This document shows positions 1 through 9,510 of a stretch of 64,000 nucleotides of DNA, in pieces. The notes under the pieces were generated by a model. The model had not been told where the DNA came from. It worked only from the letters and a program-made list of their open reading frames with translations, and made no database searches. Position numbers and translations under genes: made by a program. The DNA is from Variovorax fucosicus (GTDB lineage Bacteria; Pseudomonadota; Gammaproteobacteria; Burkholderiales; Burkholderiaceae_C): contig NZ_JASZYU010000002.1 in assembly GCF_030316825.1 (NCBI RefSeq), positions 496,001 to 560,000 of the forward strand. The letters run 5' to 3'. The number at the start of each line of letters is the position of its first letter. Position 1 is the first letter of the stretch.

Positions 1-734
1 CCGAACATGTTGCCCGTGACCACCACGTCGAATTTCTTCGGCGCCTTCACGAGCTGCATCGCGGCGTTGTCGACGTACATGTGGTCGAGCTCGACGTCCG
101 GGTACTCCTTGCCGACCTCGGTGACGATGTCCTTCCAGAACTGGAAGGTTTCCAGCACATTGGCCTTGTCGACGCTGGTCACGCGCTTGCTGCGCTTGCG
201 GGCGGCCTGGAACGCGACGTGCGCAATGCGCTCGACCTCGGGGCGCGAATAGCGCATCGTGTCGAAGGCTTCCTCGGCGCCCGGAAAGTGGCCGTCGACC
301 GCAGTGCGGCGACCGCGCGGCTGGCCGAAATAGATGTCGCCGGTCAGTTCGCGAATGATCAGGATGTCGAGGCCCGAAATCAGTTCGGGCTTGAGGCTCG
401 ACGCGCCGACCAGTTGCTCGTAGCAGATCGCCGGACGGAAATTCGCGAACAGGCCAAGATTCTTGCGCAGGCCCAGGATGGCCTGCTCGGGGCGCAGCGG
501 GCGGTCGAGCTTGTCGTACTTCCAGTCGCCCACCGCACCGAACAGCACCGCGTCGGATTCCTTGGCGAGCTTGAGCGTGGCTTCGGGCAGCGGGTGGCCG
601 TGCGCCTCGTAGGCGGCACCGCCGACCAGCGCGGTTTCCATTTCGAACTGGAGGTCGAGCGCGTCGAGCACGCGGATCGCCTCGGCGACGATTTCGGTAC
701 CGATGCCATCACCGGGAAGGACTGCAATTTTCAT
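1..734 (-). CDS. leuB: 3-isopropylmalate dehydrogenase (partial, N-terminal 244 residues)
   Basis: LeuB oxidatively decarboxylates 3-isopropylmalate to 2-ketoisocaproate with NAD in leucine synthesis, in the cytoplasm. The protein begins [19 protein letters not shown], the N-terminal nucleotide-binding start of the isocitrate/isopropylmalate dehydrogenase family, and carries the family substrate-loop sequence [15 protein letters not shown] near residue 130. The gene runs off the left edge of the window, so about a third of the usual length of about 357 residues is missing. It is last in a leuC-leuD-leuB run, 29 bases after leuD. The start is the ATG whose complement lies at 732-734. Confidence 0.97.
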   Translation of the reverse strand, partial: MKIAVLPGDGIGTEIVAEAIRVLDALDLQFEMETALVGGAAYEAHGHPLPEATLKLAKESDAVLFGAVGDWKYDKLDRPLRPEQAILGLRKNLGLFANFRPAICYEQLVGASSLKPELISGLDILIIRELTGDIYFGQPRGRRTAVDGHFPGAEEAFDTMRYSRPEVERIAHVAFQAARKRSKRVTSVDKANVLETFQFWKDIVTEVGKEYPDVELDHMYVDNAAMQLVKAPKKFDVVVTGNMF

Positions 735-763
735 GAGATCAGTTGGTCTTGTTGTTGAAGGGT

Positions 764-1414
764 TCAGCCCACCATGGTGTGCGCGAGCCAGGGCTTCGTG
801 GCCAGGCGTTCGGTTTCGAAGGACTTGATCTTGTCCTTGTGGCGCAGCGTGAGGCCGATGTCGTCGAGCCCGTTGATCAGGCAGTACTTGCGAAAGGCCT
901 GAACCTCGAACGGGAGCTCCACACCATCGGGCTTGATCACCACCTGCCGCTCGAGATCGATCGTGAGCGAGTAGCCCGGAAACGCGAAGGTTTCGTCGAA
1001 CAGTTGCGCGACCTGTGCTTCGGGCAGCACGATCGGCAGCAAGCCGTTCTTGAAGCTGTTGTTGAAGAAGATGTCGGCATAACTCGGCGCGATGATCGCG
1101 CGAAAGCCGTACTGGTCGAGCGCCCACGGCGCGTGTTCGCGCGACGAGCCGCAGCCGAAGTTCCGGCGCGCGAGCAGCACCGAGGCGCCGGCGTAGCGCG
1201 GCTGGTTCAGCACGAAGTCGGGGTTCGGCTTGCGGCTGGCCGGATCCTGCCCCGGCTCGCCCGGATCGAGGTAACGCCACGCGTCGAACAGGTTCTGGCC
1301 GAACCCGGTCTTGTGGATCGACTTGAGGAACTGCTTCGGGATGATCGCGTCGGTGTCGACGTTCTCGCGATCCATCGGGGCGACGAGGCCCTTGTGCACG
1401 GTGAATTTCTGCAT
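764..1414 (-). CDS. leuD: 3-isopropylmalate dehydratase small subunit
   Basis: LeuD is the swivelling small subunit of isopropylmalate isomerase, which converts 2- to 3-isopropylmalate together with LeuC. The 216-residue product begins [20 protein letters not shown] and holds the family signature [13 protein letters not shown] near residue 75. I chose the ATG at 1414 because family homology begins there. An upstream in-frame extension to 1630 would overlap the 3' end of leuC antisense to nothing known and has no family match. It lies 17 bases downstream of leuC. Confidence 0.97.
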   Translation of the reverse strand: MQKFTVHKGLVAPMDRENVDTDAIIPKQFLKSIHKTGFGQNLFDAWRYLDPGEPGQDPASRKPNPDFVLNQPRYAGASVLLARRNFGCGSSREHAPWALDQYGFRAIIAPSYADIFFNNSFKNGLLPIVLPEAQVAQLFDETFAFPGYSLTIDLERQVVIKPDGVELPFEVQAFRKYCLINGLDDIGLTLRHKDKIKSFETERLATKPWLAHTMVG

Positions 1415-1431
1415 GGTGTGTGGCTCCGGGT

Positions 1432-2853
1432 TCAGGCAAAAGTTCGGACGTCGACGAAATGGCCGTGCACGGCGGCGGCAGCCGCCATGGCCGGGCTCAC
1501 CAGATGCGTGCGGCCACCCGCGCCCTGGCGGCCTTCGAAGTTGCGGTTGCTGGTCGAGGCGCAACGCTCGCCGGGCTCGAGCCGGTCGGCGTTCATCGCC
1601 AGGCACATCGAGCATCCCGGTTCGCGCCATTCGAAACCGGCGGCCTTGAAGATCTGGTCGAGACCTTCACGCTCTGCCTGCTCCTTCACGAGGCCCGAAC
1701 CCGGCACCACCATCGCGAGCTTGACGTTCTTCGCGACTTTCTGGCCCAGCTTCTTCACGACCGCCGCAGCTTCGCGCATGTCTTCGATGCGCGAGTTGGT
1801 ACAGGAACCGATGAACACCTTGTCGATGAAGATGTCGTTCATCGGCTTGTTGGGTTCGAGGCCCATGTAGGTCAGCGCGCGTTCGATGGCGCCACGCTTG
1901 TTGGCGTCTTTTTCCTTGTCGGGATCGGGCACGCGGCCGTTGATGTCGGTCACCATTTCGGGCGAGGTGCCCCAGGTCACTTGCGGTTGGATCTGCGTGG
2001 CGTCGAGTTCGACCACCAGATCGAAGTGCGCCCCGGGGTCGGACTGCAGCGTCTGCCAGTAGGCGACGGCCTGATCCCACTCGACCCCGGTCGGCGCGAA
2101 CGGACGGCCCTTCACGTACGCGATGGTCTTGCTGTCGACCGCCACGAGACCGGCGCGCGCGCCGGCTTCGATCGCCATGTTGCACACCGTCATGCGACCT
2201 TCCATGCTGAGGTCGCGAATGGCCGAGCCGGCGAACTCGATGGTGTAGCCGGTGCCGCCCGCGGTGCCGATCCTGCCGATGATCGCCAGCACGATGTCCT
2301 TGGCGGTGCAGCCAAGCGGCAACTTGCCTTCGACCTTGACGAGCAGGTTCTTTGCCTTTTTGGCGAGCAGCGTCTGCGTTGCCATCACATGCTCGACCTC
2401 GCTCGTGCCGATGCCATGCGCGAGCGCGCCGAACGCGCCGTGCGTGGAGGTGTGCGAGTCGCCGCAGACAACGGTCATGCCCGGCAGCGTGGCGCCGGAC
2501 TCGGGGCCGATCACATGCACGATGCCCTGGCGCTTGGAGAGGAACGGAAAGAACGCCGCCGCGCCGAATTCGGCGATGTTGTGATCCAGCGTCGTGACCT
2601 GTTCCTTGCTGGTCGGGTCGGTGATGCCGTCGTAGCCGCGCTCCCAGCCGGTGGTCGGCGTGTTGTGGTCAGCGGTGGCCACCACCGAGCTGATGCGCCA
2701 CAGCTTGCGACCGGCCACGCGCAGGCCCTCGAAGGCTTGCGGGCTGGTCACTTCGTGAACCAGATGGCGGTCAATGTAGAGGATCGAGGTGCCGTCGTCC
2801 TCGGTGTGGACGACGTGTTCGTCCCAGAGCTTGTCGTAGAGCGTGCGTGCCAT
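1432..2853 (-). CDS. leuC: 3-isopropylmalate dehydratase large subunit
   Basis: LeuC is the [4Fe-4S] catalytic subunit of isopropylmalate isomerase and belongs to the aconitase superfamily. The 473 residues are a normal family length. Cluster-ligand motifs are visible: [14 protein letters not shown] near residue 350 and GCSMCLAMN near residue 412. The N-terminus [15 protein letters not shown] matches the family start. It is the first leu gene of the run and starts only 36 bases below the end of the LysR gene, so cotranscription from upstream is possible. Confidence 0.98.
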   Translation of the reverse strand: MARTLYDKLWDEHVVHTEDDGTSILYIDRHLVHEVTSPQAFEGLRVAGRKLWRISSVVATADHNTPTTGWERGYDGITDPTSKEQVTTLDHNIAEFGAAAFFPFLSKRQGIVHVIGPESGATLPGMTVVCGDSHTSTHGAFGALAHGIGTSEVEHVMATQTLLAKKAKNLLVKVEGKLPLGCTAKDIVLAIIGRIGTAGGTGYTIEFAGSAIRDLSMEGRMTVCNMAIEAGARAGLVAVDSKTIAYVKGRPFAPTGVEWDQAVAYWQTLQSDPGAHFDLVVELDATQIQPQVTWGTSPEMVTDINGRVPDPDKEKDANKRGAIERALTYMGLEPNKPMNDIFIDKVFIGSCTNSRIEDMREAAAVVKKLGQKVAKNVKLAMVVPGSGLVKEQAEREGLDQIFKAAGFEWREPGCSMCLAMNADRLEPGERCASTSNRNFEGRQGAGGRTHLVSPAMAAAAAVHGHFVDVRTFA

Positions 2854-2889
2854 GGTCTGTCTTTCGTGGGGAGGTGATTGTCTTGTGTT

Positions 2890-3855
2890 TCAGGCCGCCA
2901 TTTCGGCCGGCTCGCTGGCCGCCGCGGCACCCGAGGCCTGCAGGTGCGACACCAGCGTGCGCGCAGCCACCGGCAGCGTGGAAAAGTCGCGCGCGACCAG
3001 GCGGATCTCGCGCTGCGCCCAGGCGTCGGCGAGCGTCACGCTGGTGAGCCGGCGGCCGATGCCGCCGCGCATCAGTTCGAAGGCCCGGTTCGGCATCACG
3101 CCGATGCCGAGGCCGTTTTCGATCATGCGGCACATGGCGTCGAGGCCGGTCACATGGATGCGCAGCTTGATCGTGCGCCCGGCGTCCAGCGCGGCCTGGC
3201 GTGTGGCCACGTAGATCGAACTGTTGGTGTGGAGTCCGACGTGGTCGTACTCGAGCGATTCGACGAAGTCGATTCCGCCCTTTCCGGACAGGGCATGGCC
3301 CGCCGGCACGATGAGCACCAGATGGTCATGGCGGTAGGGCAGGCTCTGGAGCTCGTTGCCGCCGTCTGTTGCATGGCAGATCCCGAGGTCGGCTGCGCCC
3401 TCCTGCACGGCACGCAGCACTTCGCTACTGAGGTGCTCTTCCAGGTCGATCTTGATCGCCTCGTGCCCGCGCCGGAAGGCGCCGAGGTCTTCGGGCAGGA
3501 ACTGCACGATCGCCGAAATGTTCGCATGCACCCGCACATGGCCGCGCACGCCGTCGGCGTACTCGCTGAGCTCGCCTTGCATCTTCTCGAGGCTGTAGAG
3601 CACCGAGCGGGCATGGTGCAGCAGGCTTTCGCCGGCCGGAGTGAGGTCGACGCCGCGCGTGTGGCGATAGAGCAGGGGCGTGGCGAGCGTGGCCTCCAGA
3701 TCCGAAAGCCGCTTGCTCACGGCCGACGCCGCGATGAACTCCCGCTCGGCTGCGCGCCCGATGCTGCCGAGTTCGCACACCGCCACGAAGAGTTGCAGCG
3801 AAGTGAGGTCGATCCGGCGGGCGAAACTGCGTTCGGAGGTGGTCAAGGGGTTCAA
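2890..3855 (-). CDS. LysR-family transcriptional regulator upstream of leuCDB
   Basis: This is a 321-residue LysR-type regulator. A winged helix-turn-helix occupies about residues 16-75, seen in LQLFVAVCELGSIGRAA followed by SAVSKRLSDLE, and a periplasmic-binding-protein-like effector domain follows to about residue 300. It is on the same strand as leuCDB and only 36 bases upstream. It may therefore be read as part of that transcript and may control it, but neither ligand nor target can be read from the sequence. An Ala-rich tail of about 15 residues ends the protein. Confidence 0.9.
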   Translation of the reverse strand: MNPLTTSERSFARRIDLTSLQLFVAVCELGSIGRAAEREFIAASAVSKRLSDLEATLATPLLYRHTRGVDLTPAGESLLHHARSVLYSLEKMQGELSEYADGVRGHVRVHANISAIVQFLPEDLGAFRRGHEAIKIDLEEHLSSEVLRAVQEGAADLGICHATDGGNELQSLPYRHDHLVLIVPAGHALSGKGGIDFVESLEYDHVGLHTNSSIYVATRQAALDAGRTIKLRIHVTGLDAMCRMIENGLGIGVMPNRAFELMRGGIGRRLTSVTLADAWAQREIRLVARDFSTLPVAARTLVSHLQASGAAAASEPAEMAA

Positions 3856-3952
3856 GTCATCGCAAGAGGCGATGAAAGCGAACGCAATTGTCCTCTAGGA
3901 GGGGTTGCTCTGCCATCGTGATCCGAGATGGCACTGTTGCTGTCTCAAGATG

Positions 3953-3978
3953 AAAAAAGCGGGCCGGAGCCCGCTTTT
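3953..3978 (-). terminator. Intrinsic terminator below the entericidin-like gene
   Basis: A 10-base stem, AAAAGCGGGC paired with GCCCGCTTTT around a four-base loop, reads on the minus strand into a run of six T. It lies 22 bases past the stop of the entericidin-like gene and separates it from the LysR gene. Confidence 0.8.
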
Positions 3979-4000
3979 CCCGAGTGCACAGGCCTTTGCC

Positions 4001-4141
4001 TTACTTCTTCTTGTCGGCGGCGTTTTCCATCTTCTGGCCGGCGTTCTGAACGTCCTGGCCTGCGCCCTTCACGGTGTTGCAGCCGGCCAGCGGAACGGCG
4101 AAAGCGAAAGTGACGGCAATCATTGCAGCGATTTTTTTCAT
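4001..4141 (-). CDS. Entericidin A/B-family small lipoprotein
   Basis: A 46-residue lipoprotein with a short charged start (MKKIAAMIAVTFAFAVPLAG), a lipobox LAGC with Cys at about residue 20, and a mature part NTVKGAGQDVQNAGQKMENA ending in lysines. That is the entericidin (EcnA/EcnB) pattern of an amphipathic helical membrane lipoprotein. The start at 4141 is chosen because the signal peptide begins there; the longer frame to 4213 runs into the gltA terminator region. It has its own terminator and probably its own promoter. Family members are linked to stress and programmed lysis; the role here is unknown. Confidence 0.85.
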   Translation of the reverse strand: MKKIAAMIAVTFAFAVPLAGCNTVKGAGQDVQNAGQKMENAADKKK

Positions 4142-4218
4142 GGCGAACTCCTTGGGGGCAGGTGGTTGAAAGCTGTAGGCTACGCAGCAGGTGGCACGCA
4201 TCGTGTCAGTCAAAACGC

Positions 4219-4245
4219 AAAAAGGCTGCCCGAAGGCAGCCTTTT
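4219..4245 (-). terminator. Intrinsic terminator of the sdh-gltA transcript
   Basis: The stem AAAAGGCTGCC / GGCAGCCTTTT with a four-base loop is followed on the minus strand by T-rich sequence, about 50 bases past the gltA stop. It ends the long sdhCDABE-gltA run before the entericidin-like gene. Confidence 0.8.
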
Positions 4246-4274
4246 GACGCGTGGGCGCAGCGGGTGTGCTGCCG

Positions 4275-4300
4275 GCGCTCAGCGCTCAGCGCTCAGCGCT
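4275..4300. repeat. Short tandem repeat across the gltA stop
   Basis: About three and a half copies of the 7-base unit GCGCTCA overlap the gltA stop codon (4293-4295). It changes nothing in the protein except the last Arg codon context. Confidence 0.7.
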
Positions 4301-5603
4301 TGGCGAGGGGCTGTACGTCGCGCTTGACCGAGCCTTCGAACAGCTGGCGCGGGCGGCCGATCTTGTATTCCGGGTCGCCGATCATTTCGTTCAGCTGGGC
4401 GATCCAGCCGACCGTGCGCGCAAGGGCGAACACCGCGGTGAACAGCGGCACCGGGATGCCGATGGCGCGCTGCACGATGCCCGAGTAGAAGTCGACGTTC
4501 GGGTAGAGCTTGCGCGAGACGAAGTATTCGTCTTCCAGTGCGATCTTTTCGAGCGCCATGGCCAGCTTGAACATCGGGTCGTTTTCCAGGCCCAGTTCGG
4601 CCAGCACTTCCTTGCAGGTTTCCTGCATGAGCTTGGCGCGCGGGTCGTAGTTCTTGTAGACGCGGTGCCCGAAGCCCATCAGCTTGACGGTCGAGTTCTT
4701 GTCCTTGACCTGCTTGATGAACTCGCCGATCTTCTCGACGCCGCCGGCCTTCTGGATGTCGCCCAGCATGTTGAGCGCCGCTTCGTTGGCGCCGCCGTGG
4801 GCCGGGCCCCAGAGGCAGGCCACACCGGCTGCGATGGCCGCGAACGGATTGGTGCCCGACGAGCCGCACAGGCGCACGGTCGAGGTCGATGCGTTCTGTT
4901 CGTGGTCGGCGTGCAGGATGAAGATGCGGTCGAGCGCGCGCTCGAGCACCGGGCTCACCTTGTACTCTTCGCACGGCGTGGCGAACATCATGTGCAGGAA
5001 GTTGCCCGCATAGCCCAGGTCGTTCTTCGGGTACATGTACGGCTGGCCGACCGTGTACTTGTACGTCATCGCGACGAGCGTCGGCATCTTCGCGATCAGG
5101 CGGATCGCGGCGATCTCGCGGTGCTTCGGATTGTTGATGTCCGTGCTGTCGTGATAGAAGGCCGACAGCGCGCCGACCAGGCCGGTCATGACCGCCATCG
5201 GATGCGCATCGCGACGGAAGCCGCGCAGGAAGAACTGCATCTGCTCGTTGACCATCGTGTGGTTGGTCACGAGCTTGGTGAAGTCACCCTTTTGCGTTGC
5301 GTTCGGCAGTTCGCCGTACAGCAGCAGGTGGCAGGTTTCGAGAAAGTCGCAGTTGGTGGCGAGTTGCTCGATCGGGTAGCCGCGGTACAGCAATTCGCCC
5401 TTGTCGCCATCGATGTACGTGATGGCCGACTGGCACGAAGCGGTCGACATGAAGCCGGGGTCGTAGGTGAACATGCCGGTCTGCGCGTAGAGCTTGCGGA
5501 TGTCGATGACATCAGGGCCCAGCGAGCCCTTGTAGATCGGCAGATCGACGTTGTCCGTGCCGTTGCTGAACGACAGCGTGGCCTTGGTGTCGGAGGCTTT
5601 CAT
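4293..5603 (-). CDS. gltA: Citrate synthase
   Basis: Citrate synthase condenses acetyl-CoA and oxaloacetate at the entry of the TCA cycle. At 436 residues it fits the hexameric NADH-sensitive type I enzymes of Proteobacteria. Visible signatures are [20 protein letters not shown] near residue 230, carrying a catalytic His, then [15 protein letters not shown] near residue 305, with the second catalytic His and substrate Arg. The N-terminus [17 protein letters not shown] is the family start. It follows sdhE by 52 bases on the same strand, a standard betaproteobacterial arrangement, and ends at an intrinsic terminator. Confidence 0.98.
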   Translation of the reverse strand: MKASDTKATLSFSNGTDNVDLPIYKGSLGPDVIDIRKLYAQTGMFTYDPGFMSTASCQSAITYIDGDKGELLYRGYPIEQLATNCDFLETCHLLLYGELPNATQKGDFTKLVTNHTMVNEQMQFFLRGFRRDAHPMAVMTGLVGALSAFYHDSTDINNPKHREIAAIRLIAKMPTLVAMTYKYTVGQPYMYPKNDLGYAGNFLHMMFATPCEEYKVSPVLERALDRIFILHADHEQNASTSTVRLCGSSGTNPFAAIAAGVACLWGPAHGGANEAALNMLGDIQKAGGVEKIGEFIKQVKDKNSTVKLMGFGHRVYKNYDPRAKLMQETCKEVLAELGLENDPMFKLAMALEKIALEDEYFVSRKLYPNVDFYSGIVQRAIGIPVPLFTAVFALARTVGWIAQLNEMIGDPEYKIGRPRQLFEGSVKRDVQPLAKR

Positions 5604-5655
5604 TTCGACTTTCTTTCTAAATGGATGTTCGGGAAGACAGGAAACCAGCGCGCGC

Positions 5656-5934
5656 TTAAACGCGCAGAAGACGCAACAGATCGACCACGCCCGCCCCGGC
5701 CAATGCAGGCTCGGGCTCCTTTCGCCTCAGGAGCAAATCGAGCAGATCGGGATCCGAGAGATCCATCAGCGTCTCCATGGCCCGCGCCTGCCCGACGGTC
5801 AAGCGAGATTCATGCCGTTCGAAGAAGCGGGCGATGAACAGGTCGTTTTCCAGCAAACCGCGCCGACAACGCCATTTCAGCTTGCTCAGCGCGCGAACGC
5901 CGAGCGGCTCGTCGGGGGTGTCGGTGGCTTGCAT
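5656..5934 (-). CDS. sdhE: Succinate dehydrogenase FAD assembly factor SdhE
   Basis: A 92-residue protein of the SdhE/YgfY family, which promotes covalent flavinylation of SdhA. The family RGxxE-type motif appears as [18 protein letters not shown] near residue 25. I use the ATG at 5934; a TTG three codons upstream (5943) is an alternative and would still clear the sdhB stop at 5948. Its position directly after sdhB and before gltA supports the assignment. Confidence 0.93.
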   Translation of the reverse strand: MQATDTPDEPLGVRALSKLKWRCRRGLLENDLFIARFFERHESRLTVGQARAMETLMDLSDPDLLDLLLRRKEPEPALAGAGVVDLLRLLRV

Positions 5935-5947
5935 GAGGCTCAAAAGG

Positions 5948-6649
5948 TCAGATCGCGCGGCGAACCATGAGTTCTTTGATCTTGCCGATCGCCTTGGTCG
6001 GGTTCAGGTTCTTCGGGCACACGTCGACGCAATTCATGATCGTGTGGCAGCGGAACAGGCGGTACGGGTCTTCGAGGTTGTCCAGGCGCTCGGCGGTGGC
6101 TTCGTCGCGGCTGTCGGCGATGAAGCGATAGGCCTGCAGCAGGCCGGCCGGGCCGACGAACTTGTCGGGATTCCACCAGAAGCTCGGGCAGCTCGTGGAG
6201 CAGCTCGCGCACAGGATGCATTCGTAGAGGCCGTCGAGCTCCTCGCGCTCCTCGGGGCTTTGCAGGCGTTCCTTTTCGGGCGGCACCGTGTCGTTCTGCA
6301 GGTACGGCTTGATCGAGTTGTACTGCTTGAAGAACTGCGTCATGTCGACGATCAGGTCGCGGATCACGGGCAGGCCCGGCAGCGGCTTCAGCACGATCGT
6401 GCCCTTGAGCGTGAGCATGTTGGTCAGGCAGGCGAGGCCGTTCTTGCCGTTGATGTTCATCGCATCGGAACCGCATACGCCTTCGCGGCACGAGCGGCGG
6501 AACGACAGCGTCGGGTCTTGCGCCTTGAGCTTCATCAGCGCGTCGAGCAGCATGCGTTCATGGCCGTCGAGTTCGATCTCGATGGTCTGCATGTAGGGCT
6601 TGGCGTCCTTGTCCGGGTCGTAGCGGTAGATCTGGAATGTGCGCTTCAT
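5948..6649 (-). CDS. sdhB: Succinate dehydrogenase iron-sulfur subunit
   Basis: SdhB passes electrons from the flavin of SdhA to the membrane quinone site through three Fe-S clusters. All cluster ligand sets are visible in the 233 residues: CREGVCGSDAMNINGKNGLAC for [2Fe-2S] near residues 60-80 (one unit slightly longer than quoted motifs elsewhere), CILCASCSTSCPSFWW near 150, and CHTIMNCVDVCPKNLNP near 205. It is read after sdhA with a 22-base gap. Confidence 0.98.
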   Translation of the reverse strand: MKRTFQIYRYDPDKDAKPYMQTIEIELDGHERMLLDALMKLKAQDPTLSFRRSCREGVCGSDAMNINGKNGLACLTNMLTLKGTIVLKPLPGLPVIRDLIVDMTQFFKQYNSIKPYLQNDTVPPEKERLQSPEEREELDGLYECILCASCSTSCPSFWWNPDKFVGPAGLLQAYRFIADSRDEATAERLDNLEDPYRLFRCHTIMNCVDVCPKNLNPTKAIGKIKELMVRRAI

Positions 6650-6671
6650 CGTGTTGACCTTGTAAATATTC

Positions 6672-8480
6672 TCAGAACGTCCGGACTTTGGGCGGCACGG
6701 ATGCGACCGTCAGCGGCTTGAGCTTGACCGGCTTGTACGACAGCCGGTTGTCGGCGCTGTGCCAGAGCGTGTGCTTCATCCAGTTGGCGTCGTCGCGGCC
6801 GAGCGGTGCGACCGGATCGTCGGCCGGGCGTTCGTAGTCTTCGACCGTGTGGGCACCGCGGCATTCCTTGCGGGCCGCTGCCGAGACCATCGTGGCCTGC
6901 GCCACTTCGATCAGGTTGTCGACTTCGAGCGCTTCGATGCGCGCGGTGTTGAACACGCGCGATTTGTCTTTCAGCGTGATGGCGGCCACGCGCTCGCGCA
7001 TCGCGGCAATCTTGACCACGCCTTCGTCCATCGACGCCTGTTTGCGGAACACGGCGGCATGCTGTTGCATGACAGCACGGATCTCGTTGGCCACGTCCTG
7101 CGCATACTCGCCCGAGGTCGAGTTCTCGAGCTGGTTCAGGCGCTCCAGCGAGCGGTCGGCCGCATTGGCCGGCAGCGGCTTGTGTTCCTTCAGCTTGTCG
7201 TTGAATTCGACGATGTGGTTGCCGGCCGCCTTGCCGAACACCAGCAGGTCGAGCAGCGAGTTGGTGCCGAGCCGGTTGGCGCCGTGCACGCTCACGCAGG
7301 AGCACTCGCCGACGGCGTAGAGGCCATCGATCACCACGCTGTGCTCTTCGCCCTTTTGAATGACGACCTGGCCGTTGATGTTGGTCGGGATGCCACCCAT
7401 CTGGTAGTGGATGGTCGGCACCACCGGGATCGGCTCCTTGGTGACGTCGACGTTGGCGAAGTTGATGCCGATCTCGTACACCGAAGGCAGGCGTTTGTGG
7501 ATGGTCTCGGCGCCGAGATGGTCCAGCTTCATGTGGATGTAGTCCTTGTTCGGACCGCAGCCGCGACCTTCCTTGATTTCCTGGTCCATCGAGCGGGACA
7601 CGAAGTCGCGCGGCGCCAGATCCTTCATGGTCGGCGCGTAGCGTTCCATGAAGCGCTCGCCATTGCTGTTCAGCAGGATGGCGCCTTCGCCGCGGCAGCC
7701 TTCGGTCAGCAGCACGCCGGCGCCGGCCACGCCGGTCGGGTGGAACTGCCAGAACTCCATGTCCTGCAGCGGAATGCCCGAGCGGGCTGCCATGCCGAGG
7801 CCGTCACCGGTGTTGATGAAGGCGTTGGTCGAGGCCTGGAAGATGCGGCCGGCACCACCGGTGGCCAGCAGCACTGTCTTGGCCTGCAGGATGTGCAGGT
7901 CGCCGGTTTCCATTTCGAGCGCGGTCACGCCGACCACGCCGCCTTCGTCGTCACGGATCAGGTCGAGTGCCATCCATTCGACGAAGAACTGGGTGCGCGC
8001 TTCCACGTTCTTCTGGTAGAGCGTGTGCAGCATCGCGTGGCCAGTGCGGTCGGCCGCGGCGCATGCGCGTTGCACCGGCTTTTCACCGTAGTTGGCAGTG
8101 TGGCCGCCGAACGGACGCTGGTAGATGGTGCCGTCGGGATTGCGGTCGAACGGCATGCCGAAGTGTTCGAGCTCGTACACCACCTTGGGTGCTTCGCGGC
8201 ACATGAACTCGATCGCGTCCTGGTCGCCGAGCCAGTCGGAGCCCTTGATGGTGTCGTAGAAATGGTAGTGCCAGTTGTCCTCGCTCATGTTGCCGAGCGA
8301 GGCGCCGATTCCGCCCTGGGCCGCCACCGTGTGCGAGCGCGTCGGGAACACCTTGGAGAGCACGGCCACGTTGAGGCCAGCGCGCGCCAGCTGCAGCGAG
8401 GCACGCATGCCCGAGCCGCCCGCACCGACGATGACAACGTCGAACTTGCGCTTGGTGATTTGTTCTTTCGAATACGTCAT
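6672..8480 (-). CDS. sdhA: Succinate dehydrogenase flavoprotein subunit
   Basis: SdhA oxidises succinate to fumarate. The 602-residue protein starts MTYSKEQITKRKFDVVIVG with the FAD dinucleotide fold GAGGSGMRASLQ. The SHTVAAQGGIGA stretch near residue 46 carries the His that binds FAD covalently, and HPTGVAGAGVLLTEGCRGEG near residue 245 is the substrate region. The ATG at 8480 is preferred over a 17-codon upstream extension that would overlap sdhD. The gap from sdhD is four bases, so the genes are translationally close. Confidence 0.98.
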   Translation of the reverse strand: MTYSKEQITKRKFDVVIVGAGGSGMRASLQLARAGLNVAVLSKVFPTRSHTVAAQGGIGASLGNMSEDNWHYHFYDTIKGSDWLGDQDAIEFMCREAPKVVYELEHFGMPFDRNPDGTIYQRPFGGHTANYGEKPVQRACAAADRTGHAMLHTLYQKNVEARTQFFVEWMALDLIRDDEGGVVGVTALEMETGDLHILQAKTVLLATGGAGRIFQASTNAFINTGDGLGMAARSGIPLQDMEFWQFHPTGVAGAGVLLTEGCRGEGAILLNSNGERFMERYAPTMKDLAPRDFVSRSMDQEIKEGRGCGPNKDYIHMKLDHLGAETIHKRLPSVYEIGINFANVDVTKEPIPVVPTIHYQMGGIPTNINGQVVIQKGEEHSVVIDGLYAVGECSCVSVHGANRLGTNSLLDLLVFGKAAGNHIVEFNDKLKEHKPLPANAADRSLERLNQLENSTSGEYAQDVANEIRAVMQQHAAVFRKQASMDEGVVKIAAMRERVAAITLKDKSRVFNTARIEALEVDNLIEVAQATMVSAAARKECRGAHTVEDYERPADDPVAPLGRDDANWMKHTLWHSADNRLSYKPVKLKPLTVASVPPKVRTF

Positions 8481-8484
8481 GGGG

Positions 8485-8850
8485 TCACAGTCTCCAGAGC
8501 ACTTGAATGGCCCAACCCGCGCAACCGACAAGCCAGACGATGGTGAAAATTTGAAGGGCGAGGCGAATGCCGACGGGCTGGACGTAGTCCATCCAGACGT
8601 CGCGCATGCCGACCCACACGTGGTACAGAAGGGAGACGATCACTGCGAAGGTCAGCACCTTCATCCACTGTGCCGAGAAGATGCCGGCCCAGGTGTCGTA
8701 GCCGATCGGACCACGAGAGAACAGCACCTGGCCCAGCAGGATCAGGGTGAAGAGCGCCATCAGGCCGCCCGTGATGCGCTGGCTGAGCCAGTCGCGAAGA
8801 CCGTAGTGCGCGCCAACGACGATGCGCTTTGTGCCGTAGTTCACTGCCAT
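8485..8850 (-). CDS. sdhD: Succinate dehydrogenase membrane anchor subunit
   Basis: SdhD is one of the two membrane anchors binding heme b and ubiquinone. The 121-residue protein has three hydrophobic segments and the conserved YHVWVGMRDVWMDYV near residue 80, whose His is the expected heme ligand. The start MAVNYGTKRIVVGAHYG at 8850 fits the family; the longer frame overlaps sdhC. It lies between sdhC and sdhA. Confidence 0.95.
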   Translation of the reverse strand: MAVNYGTKRIVVGAHYGLRDWLSQRITGGLMALFTLILLGQVLFSRGPIGYDTWAGIFSAQWMKVLTFAVIVSLLYHVWVGMRDVWMDYVQPVGIRLALQIFTIVWLVGCAGWAIQVLWRL

Positions 8851-8863
8851 GGTGTGGTGCTCC

Positions 8864-9310
8864 TCAGTACGCGCCGAACAGCTTGAGGCCGAGGGCAATG
8901 GTCAATACGACGCTGAGCCCCAGCGTGACGATGGCGGAGGTGTGGCCGAACTCCTTGGTGACGGCGGCGTGGCTCATGTCCATCCACAAATGGCGCAGGC
9001 CCGCGATGAAGTGGTGCAGGTAGGCCCAGATCAGCGCAAGCGCGACGAGCTTGATCAGCACGCCAGGAACGAAACCAAGGCCGCTGTTGAACGCGCCCTT
9101 GAATCTTTCGAAGGAAATTTCGGAGCTGATCGAGGTGTCGAACATCCAGATGATGAACGGCAGCAGCAGGAACATCAGCACACCGCTGACGCGGTGCAGG
9201 ATCGACACGATGCCGGCCGGCGGCAGCCGGTAGGTGGTCAGATCGGTGATCGCGTTGATGTTGCGGAATTCGCGGCGCGGCGGCCGGGGCGGAGTGGCAA
9301 GCTCGGTCAT
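8864..9310 (-). CDS. sdhC: Succinate dehydrogenase cytochrome b556 subunit
   Basis: SdhC is the cytochrome b556 membrane anchor. In 148 residues it shows three membrane helices, the quinone-site motif SILHRVSGVLMFLLLP near residue 43 and the heme-His segment HHFIAGLRHLWMD near residue 105. It is the first gene of the sdhCDABE-gltA run. The 200 bases upstream (9311-9510), before the end of the GntR gene, hold no ORF and should contain the operon promoter; I see no convincing -35/-10 pair. Confidence 0.96.
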   Translation of the reverse strand: MTELATPPRPPRREFRNINAITDLTTYRLPPAGIVSILHRVSGVLMFLLLPFIIWMFDTSISSEISFERFKGAFNSGLGFVPGVLIKLVALALIWAYLHHFIAGLRHLWMDMSHAAVTKEFGHTSAIVTLGLSVVLTIALGLKLFGAY

Positions 9311-9510
9311 GGGGAGATGGCTTTCGTAGCTTTTTCGAGCGGGATGGCTTGTTCTTTGACGGAAATGCAAACAACGCAAAATTCTATTGCAATGCACCAT
9401 GGCACAGCACCGGCGTGCGCTTCATCGCAGCGCATCGCTCGGGTGCTATGACTTCGATAGCGGATGGCGACCGTCGCACGGGCGATGCAGCTTGATTTGC
9501 ATTGATGATT

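Noticed and set aside
6759..8546. 595-codon plus-strand frame opposite sdhA
   Set aside because: Antisense shadow of sdhA; no domain and no ribosome-binding site.
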